A DNA stretch of 12,998 nt from CAZEBW01 sp964510205. GTDB taxonomy: Bacteria; Chloroflexota; Anaerolineae; VGOG01. Positions 1 through 6,891 of the stretch are shown here, piece by piece. The notes under the pieces were generated by a model. It was not told the DNA's origin, ran no database searches, and saw only the letters and a program-made list of their open reading frames with translations. The stretch's first letter is position 1. The number at the start of each line of letters is the position of its first letter. The stretch is taken from positions 1-12,998 of the forward strand of contig CAZEBW010000093.1 of the NCBI GenBank assembly GCA_964510205.1, read 5' to 3'. The position numbers and the translations under genes are program-made.

Positions 1-30
1 ACGTTGCCTAACTCGACGGCCGCCGAGGGC

Positions 31-59
31 TTCACACTTTGTCTAAACTCAAGTATATT
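31..59 (+). promoter_or_regulatory. Candidate sigma70 promoter P1
   Basis: TTCACA at 31-36 (5 of 6 to the -35 consensus) and TATATT at 54-59 (5 of 6 to the -10 consensus) are 17 bases apart, the ideal spacing. The site lies in an AT-rich stretch that contrasts with the GC-rich genes and points toward the glycosyltransferase at 188. Transcription would start near 66, giving a leader of about 120 bases. Prediction from consensus only. Confidence 0.45.
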
Positions 60-117
60 ATAAAAAGCCATATACGTCAAACGGGCGAGTGGCGGGTGGT
101 TTTGGTGGTTTTCGCTG

Positions 118-146
118 TTGCCAAACCAGCCGAAATCTGATATACT
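118..146 (+). promoter_or_regulatory. Candidate sigma70 promoter P2 with extended -10
   Basis: TTGCCA at 118-123 (5 of 6) and TATACT at 141-146 (5 of 6) are separated by exactly 17 bases, and a TG at 138-139 one base before the -10 gives an extended -10 element. Transcription would start near 153, about 35 bases before the ATG at 188, a normal leader length. Of the two promoters upstream of the glycosyltransferase unit this is the better placed. Confidence 0.5.
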
Positions 147-160
147 ATTCGGAGCAAAAT

Positions 161-178
161 ACGCAGGACGCAAAGGGG
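161..178 (+). repeat. Short ACGCA-type tandem repeat in the leader
   Basis: ACGCAGG followed by ACGCAAAGGGG forms a two-unit imperfect repeat just before the start codon at 188; its AAGGGG (173-178) may act as a weak Shine-Dalgarno. The unit resembles the ACGCAGAT repeat at 12869-12898 at the other end of the window, so both may belong to one dispersed repeat family. The match is short. Confidence 0.35.
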
Positions 179-187
179 ATCAGAGAA

Positions 188-895
188 ATGAATCAACCTT
201 CTAAGGACGCTTCGCCGCTGCTGTCGGTGATCATGCCCGTTTACAACGAGCGGGAGACCTTGCCGCAGATCCTGGCTTTGGTCAGGGCTGTTGAGATGGA
301 GAAGGAGATTGTGGTCGTTGACGATGGCTCCACGGATGGCACGAGGGATGTATTGAAGGAAGAGGAGAAAAAGGGTGATCTGAAGATCTTCTATCACCAG
401 GTCAACCGGGGCAAGGGCGCCGCAGTGCGCACGGCTCTCGAACACGCCTCTGGCGATTTCATCATCATCCAGGATGCCGACCTGGAGTACGATCCCCGCG
501 ATTACCACAAGCTGCTCAAGCCCCTTCTCGAAGGCCAGGCCGAGGTGGTCTACGGTTCGCGCTTCATGGTGTCTGGGGAGACCATGTTCTTCTTGCAAGC
601 TCTGGGCAACAGGATTGTCACCCTGGTCACCAACGTTCTCTACGGCACCGCCCTGAGCGATATGGAGACCTGCTACAAGGCCTTCCGAGCCGAGGTCATA
701 AAGTCCATCCCGTTGTTCTCGCGCCGCTTTGAGCTTGAGCCAGAGATCACGGCCAAGCTGCTGAAAAGGGGCTATCGCATCCACGAAGTGCCCATTTCCT
801 ATCAGGGAAGGGAATATCACCAGGGCAAGAAGCTGACCTGGCGGGACGGCATCACGGCCCTGTGGACGTTGATCAAATATCGGTTCGTTGATTAA
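188..895 (+). CDS. GT2 glycosyltransferase, DPM1/polyprenyl-phosphate sugar synthase-like
   Basis: A 235-aa family 2 glycosyltransferase with a GT-A fold, likely transferring a sugar from a nucleotide donor to a polyprenyl phosphate on the inner face of the membrane. Visible motifs are the N-terminal strand with VIMPVYNE (14-21), DDGSTDG (45-51) for nucleotide binding, NRGKG (73-77), the metal-binding DAD of QDADLEYDP (95-103), GSRF (123-126) and the acceptor-side block around FELEPEITAK (181-190). It has no C-terminal membrane segments, so it is the short soluble DPM1 form and not the GtrB/DPMS form with TM helices. ATG 188 is preferred over an upstream in-frame ATG at 89 because the family N-terminus begins just after it and promoter P2 lies between the two. 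It overlaps or abuts the next gene, a GT-C enzyme that could use its lipid-linked product. The sugar cannot be read from sequence. Confidence 0.9.
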   Translation: MNQPSKDASPLLSVIMPVYNERETLPQILALVRAVEMEKEIVVVDDGSTDGTRDVLKEEEKKGDLKIFYHQVNRGKGAAVRTALEHASGDFIIIQDADLEYDPRDYHKLLKPLLEGQAEVVYGSRFMVSGETMFFLQALGNRIVTLVTNVLYGTALSDMETCYKAFRAEVIKSIPLFSRRFELEPEITAKLLKRGYRIHEVPISYQGREYHQGKKLTWRDGITALWTLIKYRFVD

Positions 896-902
896 TCGTT
901 TC

Positions 903-2480
903 ATGAGGGGAAGAGGCTCGATTGGCGGCCGCTGGGCGGCGGTGGGTCTGCTGTTGCTGATGGCTGTGGGAGCAGCCCTTCGCCTGGCTCCCATCGGCGC
1001 CAATCGCTTCCACCAGGACGAGGCCCTGTACAGCTTCTGGGCCCTCCAAATCGTCACCGGCCGCGATCCGATCTTGATCCATTCCCCAGTGGATAAGCCG
1101 CCCTTGTTCATTTACACCCTGGCCCTGTGCTTCAAGCTCTTGGGACCCTCGGAGGTGGCCGCCCGCCTGCCCAGCGTGCTGGCCAGCGTGGCCAGCATCG
1201 CCCTTCTCGCCTATCTGGCCCGGCGGCTGTACGGACGCGCTGTGGCCCTCCTGGCGGCGATCCTGATGGCGCTCTGCCCTTTCAACATCCTGTTCGCTCC
1301 CACGGCCTTCACCGATTGTCTGATGGCGGCCTGGGTTTTGGCGGCCCTCTGCTTTGCGGCGCAGGGGAGTGTGGCTTGGTCTGGCCTCATGCTGGGGTTG
1401 GCGGCGGCCACCAAGCAGCAGGGCCTTCTGTTTGCGCCCCTGGTGGTAGCTATCGCCGTTGGTCGCCACAATCTCCCTCCCCTAACTTCAGGGGAGGGGA
1501 GTCCGCTTCCCTCCCAACCTTGGGGGGGACTGAGGGCGGGCCTCTCCTTCGCCCTCGGCTTCCTGGCGGTGATGGCCCCCGTGGCTTGGTGGGACTCGCT
1601 GCGCTGGCGATTGCAGCCCAACTACTTCGAGCAGAGCCTCATCAGCTATGGTGGACTGGCCGTGGTAGACCCCGCCGAGCTGGTCGAACGGCTGGGGGAT
1701 TGGGTCCGAATCCTGCATTACATAACCGCCTCACCTGTTCTCAACCTCTTGTTACTGGTCGGCCTGCCCTGCCTTCTGTTCTACGGTCTGGCCAGGCAGA
1801 GGCGAGATTCCGCAGCGTTTTTTGACATAATTCTTATCACTTTCATCACCCTTTTCCTGCTGGGGCACTGGCTGTTGAGTTTCAACGTTTGGGATCGCTA
1901 CCTGCTGGGCCTGGTACCTCTTCTGCTGATGCTGCTGGCGCGAATCGTCTGGCTGGGGAGCAGCGCGCTGGCGAGCGTTCCCCCCTCCCTTCCAGGGAGG
2001 GGCAGGGGGAGGGTGAATACCCGTATTCGGCTGGTCCTGGCTGTCGCCTTCTTGGCCGCCACATTGATCGGTCCAGCCCTGACGGCGGCGGGGAGCGGCT
2101 ATCCCATAGGCGGAGACCACGGAGCTTACGATGGGATCGAAGCCGTGGCCGACTACTTCCGGAATCGCGTCCCAGCCGGCTCTGTGCTCTATCACCATTG
2201 GCTGGGCTGGCATTACTCGTTCTACATGTTCGATGTCCCGCTGGTTTTCCGCTGGTACCCTTCGCCTGGGGAGCTGGCTCAGGATGCCCGCCAGGTAGAC
2301 GACGCCCAGCGCTACGTCGTCCTCCGTAAGCGGAGCGGCGTCTTCCCCAGCGGGAGATCAACCGTAGGCGTGAGGGCTGCCTTGGCTGAGGAGGAATTGG
2401 CGCTGCGCCGTGTCTATCGAACCTACCGGCGTGGCGGCGGCGTCTCCTTCACCGTTTATCGCATTGAGGATCGAAAGTGA
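903..2480 (+). CDS. GT-C membrane glycosyltransferase, ArnT/PMT (GT39)-like
   Basis: A 525-aa polytopic membrane protein. The N-terminus has a basic stretch and a first TM helix, then HQDEALYSFWAL, the acidic first-loop motif expected for lipid-sugar-using GT-C enzymes, then KPPLFIYTLAL and about ten further hydrophobic segments before a soluble tail of about 120 residues. The likely role is transfer of a sugar from a polyprenyl-phosphate donor to an extracytoplasmic acceptor; donor and acceptor are unknown. ATG 903 was chosen; a TTG at 888 overlapping the previous stop would add five residues, and neither has a clear Shine-Dalgarno. Two GC-rich palindromic repeats (1473-1535 and 1982-2014) are read in frame as Pro/Gly/Ser-rich insertions, at about residues 191-211 and 360-370. 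The stop overlaps the GTG start of the next gene, so the two are probably translationally coupled. Confidence 0.85.
   Translation: MRGRGSIGGRWAAVGLLLLMAVGAALRLAPIGANRFHQDEALYSFWALQIVTGRDPILIHSPVDKPPLFIYTLALCFKLLGPSEVAARLPSVLASVASIALLAYLARRLYGRAVALLAAILMALCPFNILFAPTAFTDCLMAAWVLAALCFAAQGSVAWSGLMLGLAAATKQQGLLFAPLVVAIAVGRHNLPPLTSGEGSPLPSQPWGGLRAGLSFALGFLAVMAPVAWWDSLRWRLQPNYFEQSLISYGGLAVVDPAELVERLGDWVRILHYITASPVLNLLLLVGLPCLLFYGLARQRRDSAAFFDIILITFITLFLLGHWLLSFNVWDRYLLGLVPLLLMLLARIVWLGSSALASVPPSLPGRGRGRVNTRIRLVLAVAFLAATLIGPALTAAGSGYPIGGDHGAYDGIEAVADYFRNRVPAGSVLYHHWLGWHYSFYMFDVPLVFRWYPSPGELAQDARQVDDAQRYVVLRKRSGVFPSGRSTVGVRAALAEEELALRRVYRTYRRGGGVSFTVYRIEDRK
1473..1535. repeat. Palindromic repeat inside a coding region
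   Basis: TCCCCT (1478-1483) pairs with AGGGGA (1490-1495), extended outward by CTCCC and GGGGAG with one bulge. A second C-rich/G-rich pair follows at 1509-1530. Together this looks like a mobile intergenic palindrome of the kind dispersed in many GC-rich genomes, here lying inside the GT-C gene. It is translated as a run containing PPLTSGEGSPLPSQPWGG, a low-complexity loop between two membrane helices, without breaking the frame. Confidence 0.7.
1982..2014. repeat. Second palindromic repeat in the same gene
   Basis: CCCCTCCCT (1982-1990) and AGGGAGGGG (1994-2002) form a perfect 9-bp stem with a three-base loop, followed by an AGGGGGAGGG run. It is read in frame as PPSLPGRGRGR, a basic Pro/Gly loop between two membrane helices. 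It resembles the repeat at 1473-1535 in composition and layout, so both are probably copies of one family. Confidence 0.7.
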
Positions 2481-5467
2481 GAGATTTCACGCTTCACGTT
2501 TCACGCTTCACGGCTCGAGTGAGCAGAGGCCTTTGCGCTTTGGCCGCCTTGCTGGCTCTAACCCTGATCTTCTTTTGGAAGATCGCCTTCACCAACCTCA
2601 TCCTGGTGGGGCTGGACGTTTTCACCTATTTCTATCCCTACAAGGCTTACGCTGCTGAAATCGTGCGCCAGGGCCGCTTGCCCTTGTGGAATCCGTATCT
2701 CTTCATGGGCGCGCCCTTTCTGGCCAACGCCCAGACTGCGCTTTTCTATCCCCCGAATTGGCCCCTCTACTGGTTGGCTGTGCCCAAGATGGTCAGTTGG
2801 TCTATCGTGCTGCACGTCTTCTTGGCGGGCCTGTTTGCCTACCTCTACGCTCGCTTCTCGCTGGGGCTGGGGCGATGGGCGGCCTGGCTGGCGGCGGCGG
2901 TTTTTGCCTTCAGCGGCTTCGTCGGCGCCCAGGTGGAGCACGTCAACCAGTTGAATTGCTCCGTCTGGCTGCCGCTGCTGTTTCTCCTGTTCGATCTGGC
3001 GCGGGAGAAACGCTCGATCGCTCATCCGCAAGACCCTAAAGGTTTCGAAACCCTTAGGGTCTCGCGCTGTGAAATCCCAGAGAGCCTCCAGGCCCAGCGA
3101 GGTAAAACGCGGCTGTACGTCTTGCTGGCCGGGTTGGTGGTGGGGCTACAGTTCACGGCTGGCCACACTCAGTCGTCGTACATCACCCTGTTTGCTTTGG
3201 GGGTTTATGCAGTTTTTCCGCCACTGTGGAACAACGGACTGGTAGGATTCAATGGACGTAAGTGGAGGGAGCTAACTGGGAAGCTGGGGCGGAATTTGCT
3301 GCTCTACCTTCTGATCGTGATCATCGGCCTGGCCCTGGCCGCGGTTCAGTTGCTGCCGACCTGGGAGCTTTCGCAGCTCTCGGTGCGGAGCGGAGGGCTG
3401 TCCTATCGCGAAGCGGCCTCCTTCTCTCTCAAGCCGCGCTTGTTGCTCTTCTCCCTGCTGCCCACCTTCGGCGGCGAGGAGGTCTTCAGCGAGTACGTTG
3501 CCTATTTGGGCATCGCAGCGCTGGCCCTGGCCCTCTGCGGGGCCCTCTTCCAACGACGCCATCCAGCGCGGCCTGTCCTCATCTTCCTGACGGGCCTGGG
3601 CCTGTTCTTGGCGCTGGGGGCCTACAATCCCTTCTACTTCGTGTTGTACAAGCTGGCGCCGGGCTTCGACCTCTTCCGAGCGCCGGCTCGCTGGCTGTAT
3701 CTCTACACCTTCGGCGGAGCCATGCTGGCGGGACTGGGGGCGGATTTTCTGAGCTGCTCCCTCTCGGCTAAAGCGGACTTGGTTGGTTGTGGCGTTGGGG
3801 CGCTATCGCGCCTCATCCGCCGTCGCTTGCTGATAGCCGTCGTCCTGCTGGCCGCTCCCCCGCTTCTGCTCTCCCCCTTCCTCGATTTCCCGACCCGCGC
3901 CACTTTGTTGGCCTGGCTCCCCCTGGCTGTTTTGGCTGTGATCGTGCTTTGGATGGGGGGATCGCCTCGGGCCGCGCATCCTGCTTTTCGCCCGGTGATG
4001 GCGCTGGTTGTCGTCGGGGAGCTCTTCGCCGCCAGCCGTGGCCTGGCCTACAACCATCCCACCGCGCCAGAAGCCTATTCCTCGCTGCGCACCGCCCCGG
4101 CTCACCTGCTGGCCGTTGGTCAGCCAACAGATCGCGTCCTCAGCATCTCAGGCCTGACGTTCGACCCCGGCGATCTGGCGGAGATCCAGCAGATTTTCGG
4201 CCATCAACTTCCCCCTCAGGCTGTCTACGATTACGTGGTGGCCACCAAGCTGAAGGAGATTCTGGCTCCCAACCTGCCGCTGATGTACCAGATTCCCAGC
4301 GTGGATGGCTATGACGGCGGGGTGCTGCCCCTCAAGCGCTACGTCGAGCTGCAGCGACTGTTCCTGCCCGAACCTTCGCCCGACGGTCGCCTGCGCGAGA
4401 GCCTGAAGGAGATCCCGCCTGCGCGGATCCTGAACTTGCTCGACGTCAAATATGTCATCACGGACAAGGTTCACGATCTCTGGGTGGACGGCGTCTACTA
4501 CGACCTGAGTCACGAGGCGGTCTTGGGTCCAGGGGCGGCTTCTCAGGTGGAAGTGACGGAGCTGCCCGCGTTTGCCGCTACCTCTCTGGGCCTGGTCTCC
4601 CATCTGGAGGGGGCGGGGGATTTGGCCAGCGGTGTGCCCGTAGCTCAGGTGACGATCACCGATGAGCGGGGGGCGATCCTCAGCCGTCTCCTGCGGGCGG
4701 GCATGGAGACGGCGGAGGGGGAGTATGCCCAGGGCGCGGTCCAGCACGACCAGGCCAGGGTCTGCCGGCGCTGGCCTGAGAACCCCGGAGGCAGTGATTA
4801 CGTCGCTCGCCTGGAGCTTGGCGAGGCCCTTGTCCCTCGCCGAATTGTGATTGAATACTTGGCTCCCTCTGGCCGGCTGCGCCTGCGCGGTCTCAGCCTG
4901 ATTGATGAGAGAACGGGTACGTTTGAGCCTCTGATCGTATCCACCGAGGGCCGCTTTCGCCTGGTGCACAGCGGCGACGTGAAGATCTACGAGAACCTGG
5001 ACGGCCCGCCGCGAGCCTTCATCGTTCATCAGGCGCGGGTGCTGGACGATGAGGCGGCTGTGGCGGCGATGAGAGACCCCTCCTTCCGACCTGAGGCGGA
5101 AGTCATCCTAGCTTCGGGCGAAAGCGGGCTGCGCTCCCATGACAACCCTGAGAGCGAGGCGGAGATCCTCTCCTACCAGCCGCAGCGCGTTGTGATCTCC
5201 GCCAGTCTGGCGGCGGACGGCTATTTGGTGCTGACCGACGCGCATTATCCCGGCTGGCGGGCGCTCGTTGACGGTCAGGAGACGCCCATCCACCGCGCGA
5301 ATCTTCTCTTCCGGGCGATCCACTTGCCTGCGGGCCAGCACAGCGTGGAGTTCGTCTACGATCCCTTCTCTTTCAAGCTGGGAGCCGTCATCAGCTTGGC
5401 GGCGCTGTTGGCTCTGGTGGTTGGCATCGTTGCCGTCGCTGGACGAAGAAGAGAAGATGGTGTATAA
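2477..5467 (+). CDS. YfhO-family large membrane protein, GT-C-like
   Basis: A 996-aa protein with a dozen or so hydrophobic helices in the first half and a long extracytoplasmic part, ending with one more TM helix. Family hallmarks are the N-terminal loop GRLPLWNPYLFMG (66-78) followed by ANAQTALFYPPNW, RAPARWLYLYTFGGA in the middle, and the C-terminal block HYPGWRALVDG plus LPAGQHSVEFVYDP (about 921-960) before the last helix. YfhO proteins are GT-C-type enzymes linked to glycosylation of cell-wall polymers or lipids; the substrate here is unknown. The GTG start overlaps the previous stop (GTGA) and has GAGGA (2466-2470) six bases upstream. The first 17 residues come largely from a heptamer repeat, and residues about 185-196 from a palindrome at 3031-3062. 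It is last in the three-gene unit. Confidence 0.85.
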   Translation: MRDFTLHVSRFTARVSRGLCALAALLALTLIFFWKIAFTNLILVGLDVFTYFYPYKAYAAEIVRQGRLPLWNPYLFMGAPFLANAQTALFYPPNWPLYWLAVPKMVSWSIVLHVFLAGLFAYLYARFSLGLGRWAAWLAAAVFAFSGFVGAQVEHVNQLNCSVWLPLLFLLFDLAREKRSIAHPQDPKGFETLRVSRCEIPESLQAQRGKTRLYVLLAGLVVGLQFTAGHTQSSYITLFALGVYAVFPPLWNNGLVGFNGRKWRELTGKLGRNLLLYLLIVIIGLALAAVQLLPTWELSQLSVRSGGLSYREAASFSLKPRLLLFSLLPTFGGEEVFSEYVAYLGIAALALALCGALFQRRHPARPVLIFLTGLGLFLALGAYNPFYFVLYKLAPGFDLFRAPARWLYLYTFGGAMLAGLGADFLSCSLSAKADLVGCGVGALSRLIRRRLLIAVVLLAAPPLLLSPFLDFPTRATLLAWLPLAVLAVIVLWMGGSPRAAHPAFRPVMALVVVGELFAASRGLAYNHPTAPEAYSSLRTAPAHLLAVGQPTDRVLSISGLTFDPGDLAEIQQIFGHQLPPQAVYDYVVATKLKEILAPNLPLMYQIPSVDGYDGGVLPLKRYVELQRLFLPEPSPDGRLRESLKEIPPARILNLLDVKYVITDKVHDLWVDGVYYDLSHEAVLGPGAASQVEVTELPAFAATSLGLVSHLEGAGDLASGVPVAQVTITDERGAILSRLLRAGMETAEGEYAQGAVQHDQARVCRRWPENPGGSDYVARLELGEALVPRRIVIEYLAPSGRLRLRGLSLIDERTGTFEPLIVSTEGRFRLVHSGDVKIYENLDGPPRAFIVHQARVLDDEAAVAAMRDPSFRPEAEVILASGESGLRSHDNPESEAEILSYQPQRVVISASLAADGYLVLTDAHYPGWRALVDGQETPIHRANLLFRAIHLPAGQHSVEFVYDPFSFKLGAVISLAALLALVVGIVAVAGRRREDGV
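2485..2512 (+). repeat. Heptamer tandem repeat (YTTCACG) x4 at a gene start
   Basis: Four exact 7-base units in a row: TTTCACG, CTTCACG, TTTCACG, CTTCACG. It begins eight bases after the GTG start of the YfhO gene and is translated as the N-terminal FTLHVSRFT. The same heptamer on the opposite strand (CGTGARR) forms the array at 6832-6866. Confidence 0.85.
3031..3062. repeat. 32-bp near-perfect palindrome inside a coding region
   Basis: Two 16-base arms, AGACCCTAAAGGTTTC (3031-3046) and GAAACCCTTAGGGTCT (3047-3062), are inverted copies with a single mismatch and no spacer. It is read in frame as QDPKGFETLRVS within a loop of the YfhO-type protein. The size, symmetry and in-frame placement mark it as a small palindromic repeat element and not ancestral coding sequence. 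Confidence 0.85.
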
Positions 5468-5468
5468 T
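5440..5468 (+). promoter_or_regulatory. Candidate promoter at the end of the YfhO gene
   Basis: A perfect TATAAT (5463-5468) overlaps the stop codon of the preceding gene. TGGACG (5440-5445), 17 bases upstream, matches 4 of 6 -35 bases. It would drive the AmaP-like gene and scpB, with the two hairpins at 5490-5574 in the leader. The -35 is weak. Confidence 0.4.
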
Positions 5469-5489
5469 TGGGGTAACTATTCACCTGCT

Positions 5490-5515
5490 CCCGTCGGATC
5501 GCCAGATCCGACGGG
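5490..5515. repeat. Hairpin with perfect 11-bp stem, GCCA loop
   Basis: CCCGTCGGATC (5490-5500) and GATCCGACGGG (5505-5515) are exact inverted copies around GCCA. It lies between the YfhO and AmaP-like genes. No T-run follows, so it is not a classical terminator. The core matches that of the hairpin at 5551-5574. Confidence 0.75.
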
Positions 5516-5550
5516 TAGACGGGTTGAATCGAGCTGATTTTGCCAGCTTG

Positions 5551-5574
5551 GGCCTGGATTGTCAAATCCAGGCC
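5551..5574. repeat. Hairpin with perfect 10-bp stem, GTCA loop
   Basis: GGCCTGGATT (5551-5560) and AATCCAGGCC (5565-5574) are exact inverted copies around GTCA, ending 14 bases before the Shine-Dalgarno of the AmaP-like gene. It shares the core GGATY-GYCA-RATCC with the hairpin at 5490-5515, although the outer stem bases differ. It may be a second member of one repeat family, or the pair may influence the mRNA of the downstream genes. Confidence 0.7.
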
Positions 5575-5602
5575 GAGCCAAATGGAAAAAGGAGGTCTGC
5601 TG

Positions 5603-6286
5603 ATGAACAGATTCAATCGCGTGGTAGTGGTTTTGCTCCTCTTGGCGACCATCATCGTCATGACCGCGGTACTGGTCGTCCCTCGGCCGATCATCGGCCT
5701 TTTGCAGCAGTGGCTGTGGAACCTGGACATGAACCTGTCCTTCGTCCCCCCGCTTACGCTGCTGGTGATCGGCGTCGGCCTGGCGCTGTTGGTAGACGTC
5801 GTCTGCGCCGTGCTGATTTGGCTTGAGATCAGGCGGCGGCGACCCAGGGCGGTCAAAGTGCAGAGCGTCAGCGGCGGCCAGGCGATGTTGGCTGTGGACT
5901 CGGTGGCTAGAAGGCTGGAGCACAATATCGGTCAGCTCGATGGCGTCATCTCTATCGAGCCGGATGTCTTGGGTAAGAGACGCGGCGTCGAGGTGGAGAT
6001 TGGCCTGGAGACTATTCCGGAGGTGAATGTCCCGGCCAAGACCGAGGAGGTCTGCCAGGTGACCAGGAAAGTCGTTGAGGACGAAATGGGGCTTAAGCTG
6101 CGCAAGGTCAAGGTCAACATCCAACACGCGCCTTATCCCACCGAGCCGCCGACGATCCCAGGGCGCCCCCCTCGTGTTACGGAGCCGCCCACGGTCTCCG
6201 AAGACGTCTCCTCTCTCTTGAAGCCACCGCTGGCCTCGGATCTCCCTGATGTGACGGAGCCAACGGTGTCCACTGAAGATGTCTAG
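5603..6286 (+). CDS. AmaP-like (Asp23/DUF322-type) two-TM membrane protein
   Basis: A 227-aa protein with two N-terminal membrane helices (about 6-27 and 50-76), a basic stretch IRRRRPR (76-82), and a cytoplasmic alpha/beta domain (about 85-175) with SGGQAMLAVDSVARRLEHNI and a VEVEIGL strand. This layout matches alkaline-shock membrane anchor protein AmaP, which tethers Asp23-like proteins to the membrane in Firmicutes. The C-terminal 50 residues are Pro/Thr/Glu-rich and probably disordered. ATG 5603 was chosen because AAGGAGG (5589-5595) stands seven bases upstream and the first TM helix begins right after it. No asp23 gene is next to it; instead it overlaps scpB by eight bases. The assignment is from architecture and remembered family pattern, so moderate. 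Confidence 0.65.
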   Translation: MNRFNRVVVVLLLLATIIVMTAVLVVPRPIIGLLQQWLWNLDMNLSFVPPLTLLVIGVGLALLVDVVCAVLIWLEIRRRRPRAVKVQSVSGGQAMLAVDSVARRLEHNIGQLDGVISIEPDVLGKRRGVEVEIGLETIPEVNVPAKTEEVCQVTRKVVEDEMGLKLRKVKVNIQHAPYPTEPPTIPGRPPRVTEPPTVSEDVSSLLKPPLASDLPDVTEPTVSTEDV

Positions 6287-6836
6287 CATGCCTCCATCCC
6301 CAACCTCTCCTCCCCAGTTGGGCGAGCGGAGCCTGGAAATCAAGTCTCTGGTCGAGAGCTTGCTTTTCGTGGCCGACGAGCCGGTGGGCGTGGAACGCTT
6401 AGCGTCGGCCATTGATGTGGACAGCAGAGAGATTGAGGACGCGCTGCAGGAGTTGAGTGAGGAGTACGAGCAGCGGGGGCTGCGCTTACAGCGTAAGAAA
6501 GGGCGCGTGCAGATGGTCACTGCGCCCGGCGCCTCTCCCTACATCGAGCGTTTTCTCGGCTTGGAGCTGAGCAGCAGGCTCTCGGAGCCAGCGCTGGAGA
6601 CTCTGGCCATCGTCGCCTACCAGCAACCCATCACCCGCGCCCAGATTGAGGCTGTGCGGGGGGTCAATTGCGACAGCGTGTTGCGCACCCTGGTCAGCAA
6701 GGGCCTGATCGAGGAGGTAGGACGCTTGCCCCAGGCCGGTCGCCCCATCGTCTACGGCACCACTTTCGAGTTCTTGCAGTATTTCGGGTTGCAAGAGCTA
6801 GACGAGCTGCCGCCGTTGGAGGAACTGGAAGCGTGA
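6279..6836 (+). CDS. scpB: Segregation and condensation protein ScpB
   Basis: A 185-aa ScpB, the winged-helix partner of the kleisin ScpA in the SMC-ScpAB condensin complex that acts on the nucleoid during chromosome segregation. Two winged-helix domains are visible: residues about 18-85 (IKSLVESLLFVADEPV onward) and 95-165, with the signature LETLAIVAYQQPITR, then IEAVRGVNCDSVLRTL, GRPIVYGTT and a FGLQELDELPPL tail. The length is normal for the family. ATG 6279 overlaps the previous gene by eight bases; ATG 6288 is an alternative that removes three residues. The usual partner scpA is not in the neighbouring upstream position. The stop codon lies inside the heptamer repeat array that begins at 6832. 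Confidence 0.93.
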   Translation: MSSMPPSPTSPPQLGERSLEIKSLVESLLFVADEPVGVERLASAIDVDSREIEDALQELSEEYEQRGLRLQRKKGRVQMVTAPGASPYIERFLGLELSSRLSEPALETLAIVAYQQPITRAQIEAVRGVNCDSVLRTLVSKGLIEEVGRLPQAGRPIVYGTTFEFLQYFGLQELDELPPLEELEA

Positions 6837-6866
6837 AGCGTGAGGCGTGAAACGTGAGACGCGAAG
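6832..6866 (+). repeat. Heptamer tandem repeat (CGTGARR) x5 at the scpB stop
   Basis: Five 7-base units in a row: CGTGAAG, CGTGAGG, CGTGAAA, CGTGAGA, CGCGAAG. This is the reverse complement of the YTTCACG array at 2485-2512. The scpB stop codon TGA (6834-6836) is inside the first unit, and the array ends 13 bases before the Shine-Dalgarno of the SDR gene. Confidence 0.85.
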
Positions 6867-6891
6867 CAAATCATTGACAGGAGGCAGGATA

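Noticed and set aside
6..12. GCCTAAC near the window start, resembling an attC R'' box
   Set aside because: No L'' box of the NTCAA type follows at the right spacing and no GTTRRRY partner occurs within 150 bases. A remnant of an upstream attC cannot be excluded from the window edge.
77..1111. A 344-codon minus-strand open frame
   Set aside because: It is antisense to the GT2 gene and the start of the GT-C gene, which have clear family motifs; it shows no domain of its own.
2485..2512. CRISPR-like repeat
   Set aside because: The units are 7 bases with no spacers; this is a simple tandem array.
5490..5574. Rho-independent terminator after the YfhO gene
   Set aside because: The two stems are strong, but neither is followed by a run of Ts.
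6874..6879. Perfect TTGACA -35 hexamer before the SDR gene
   Set aside because: No -10-like hexamer lies 16-18 bases downstream; that position is already inside the coding region. GATAAT at 6888 is only 8 bases away.
6847..6891. Upstream GTG start for the SDR gene
   Set aside because: The extra residues are just the heptamer repeat, and the ATG at 6892 has an ideal AGGAGG seven bases upstream.
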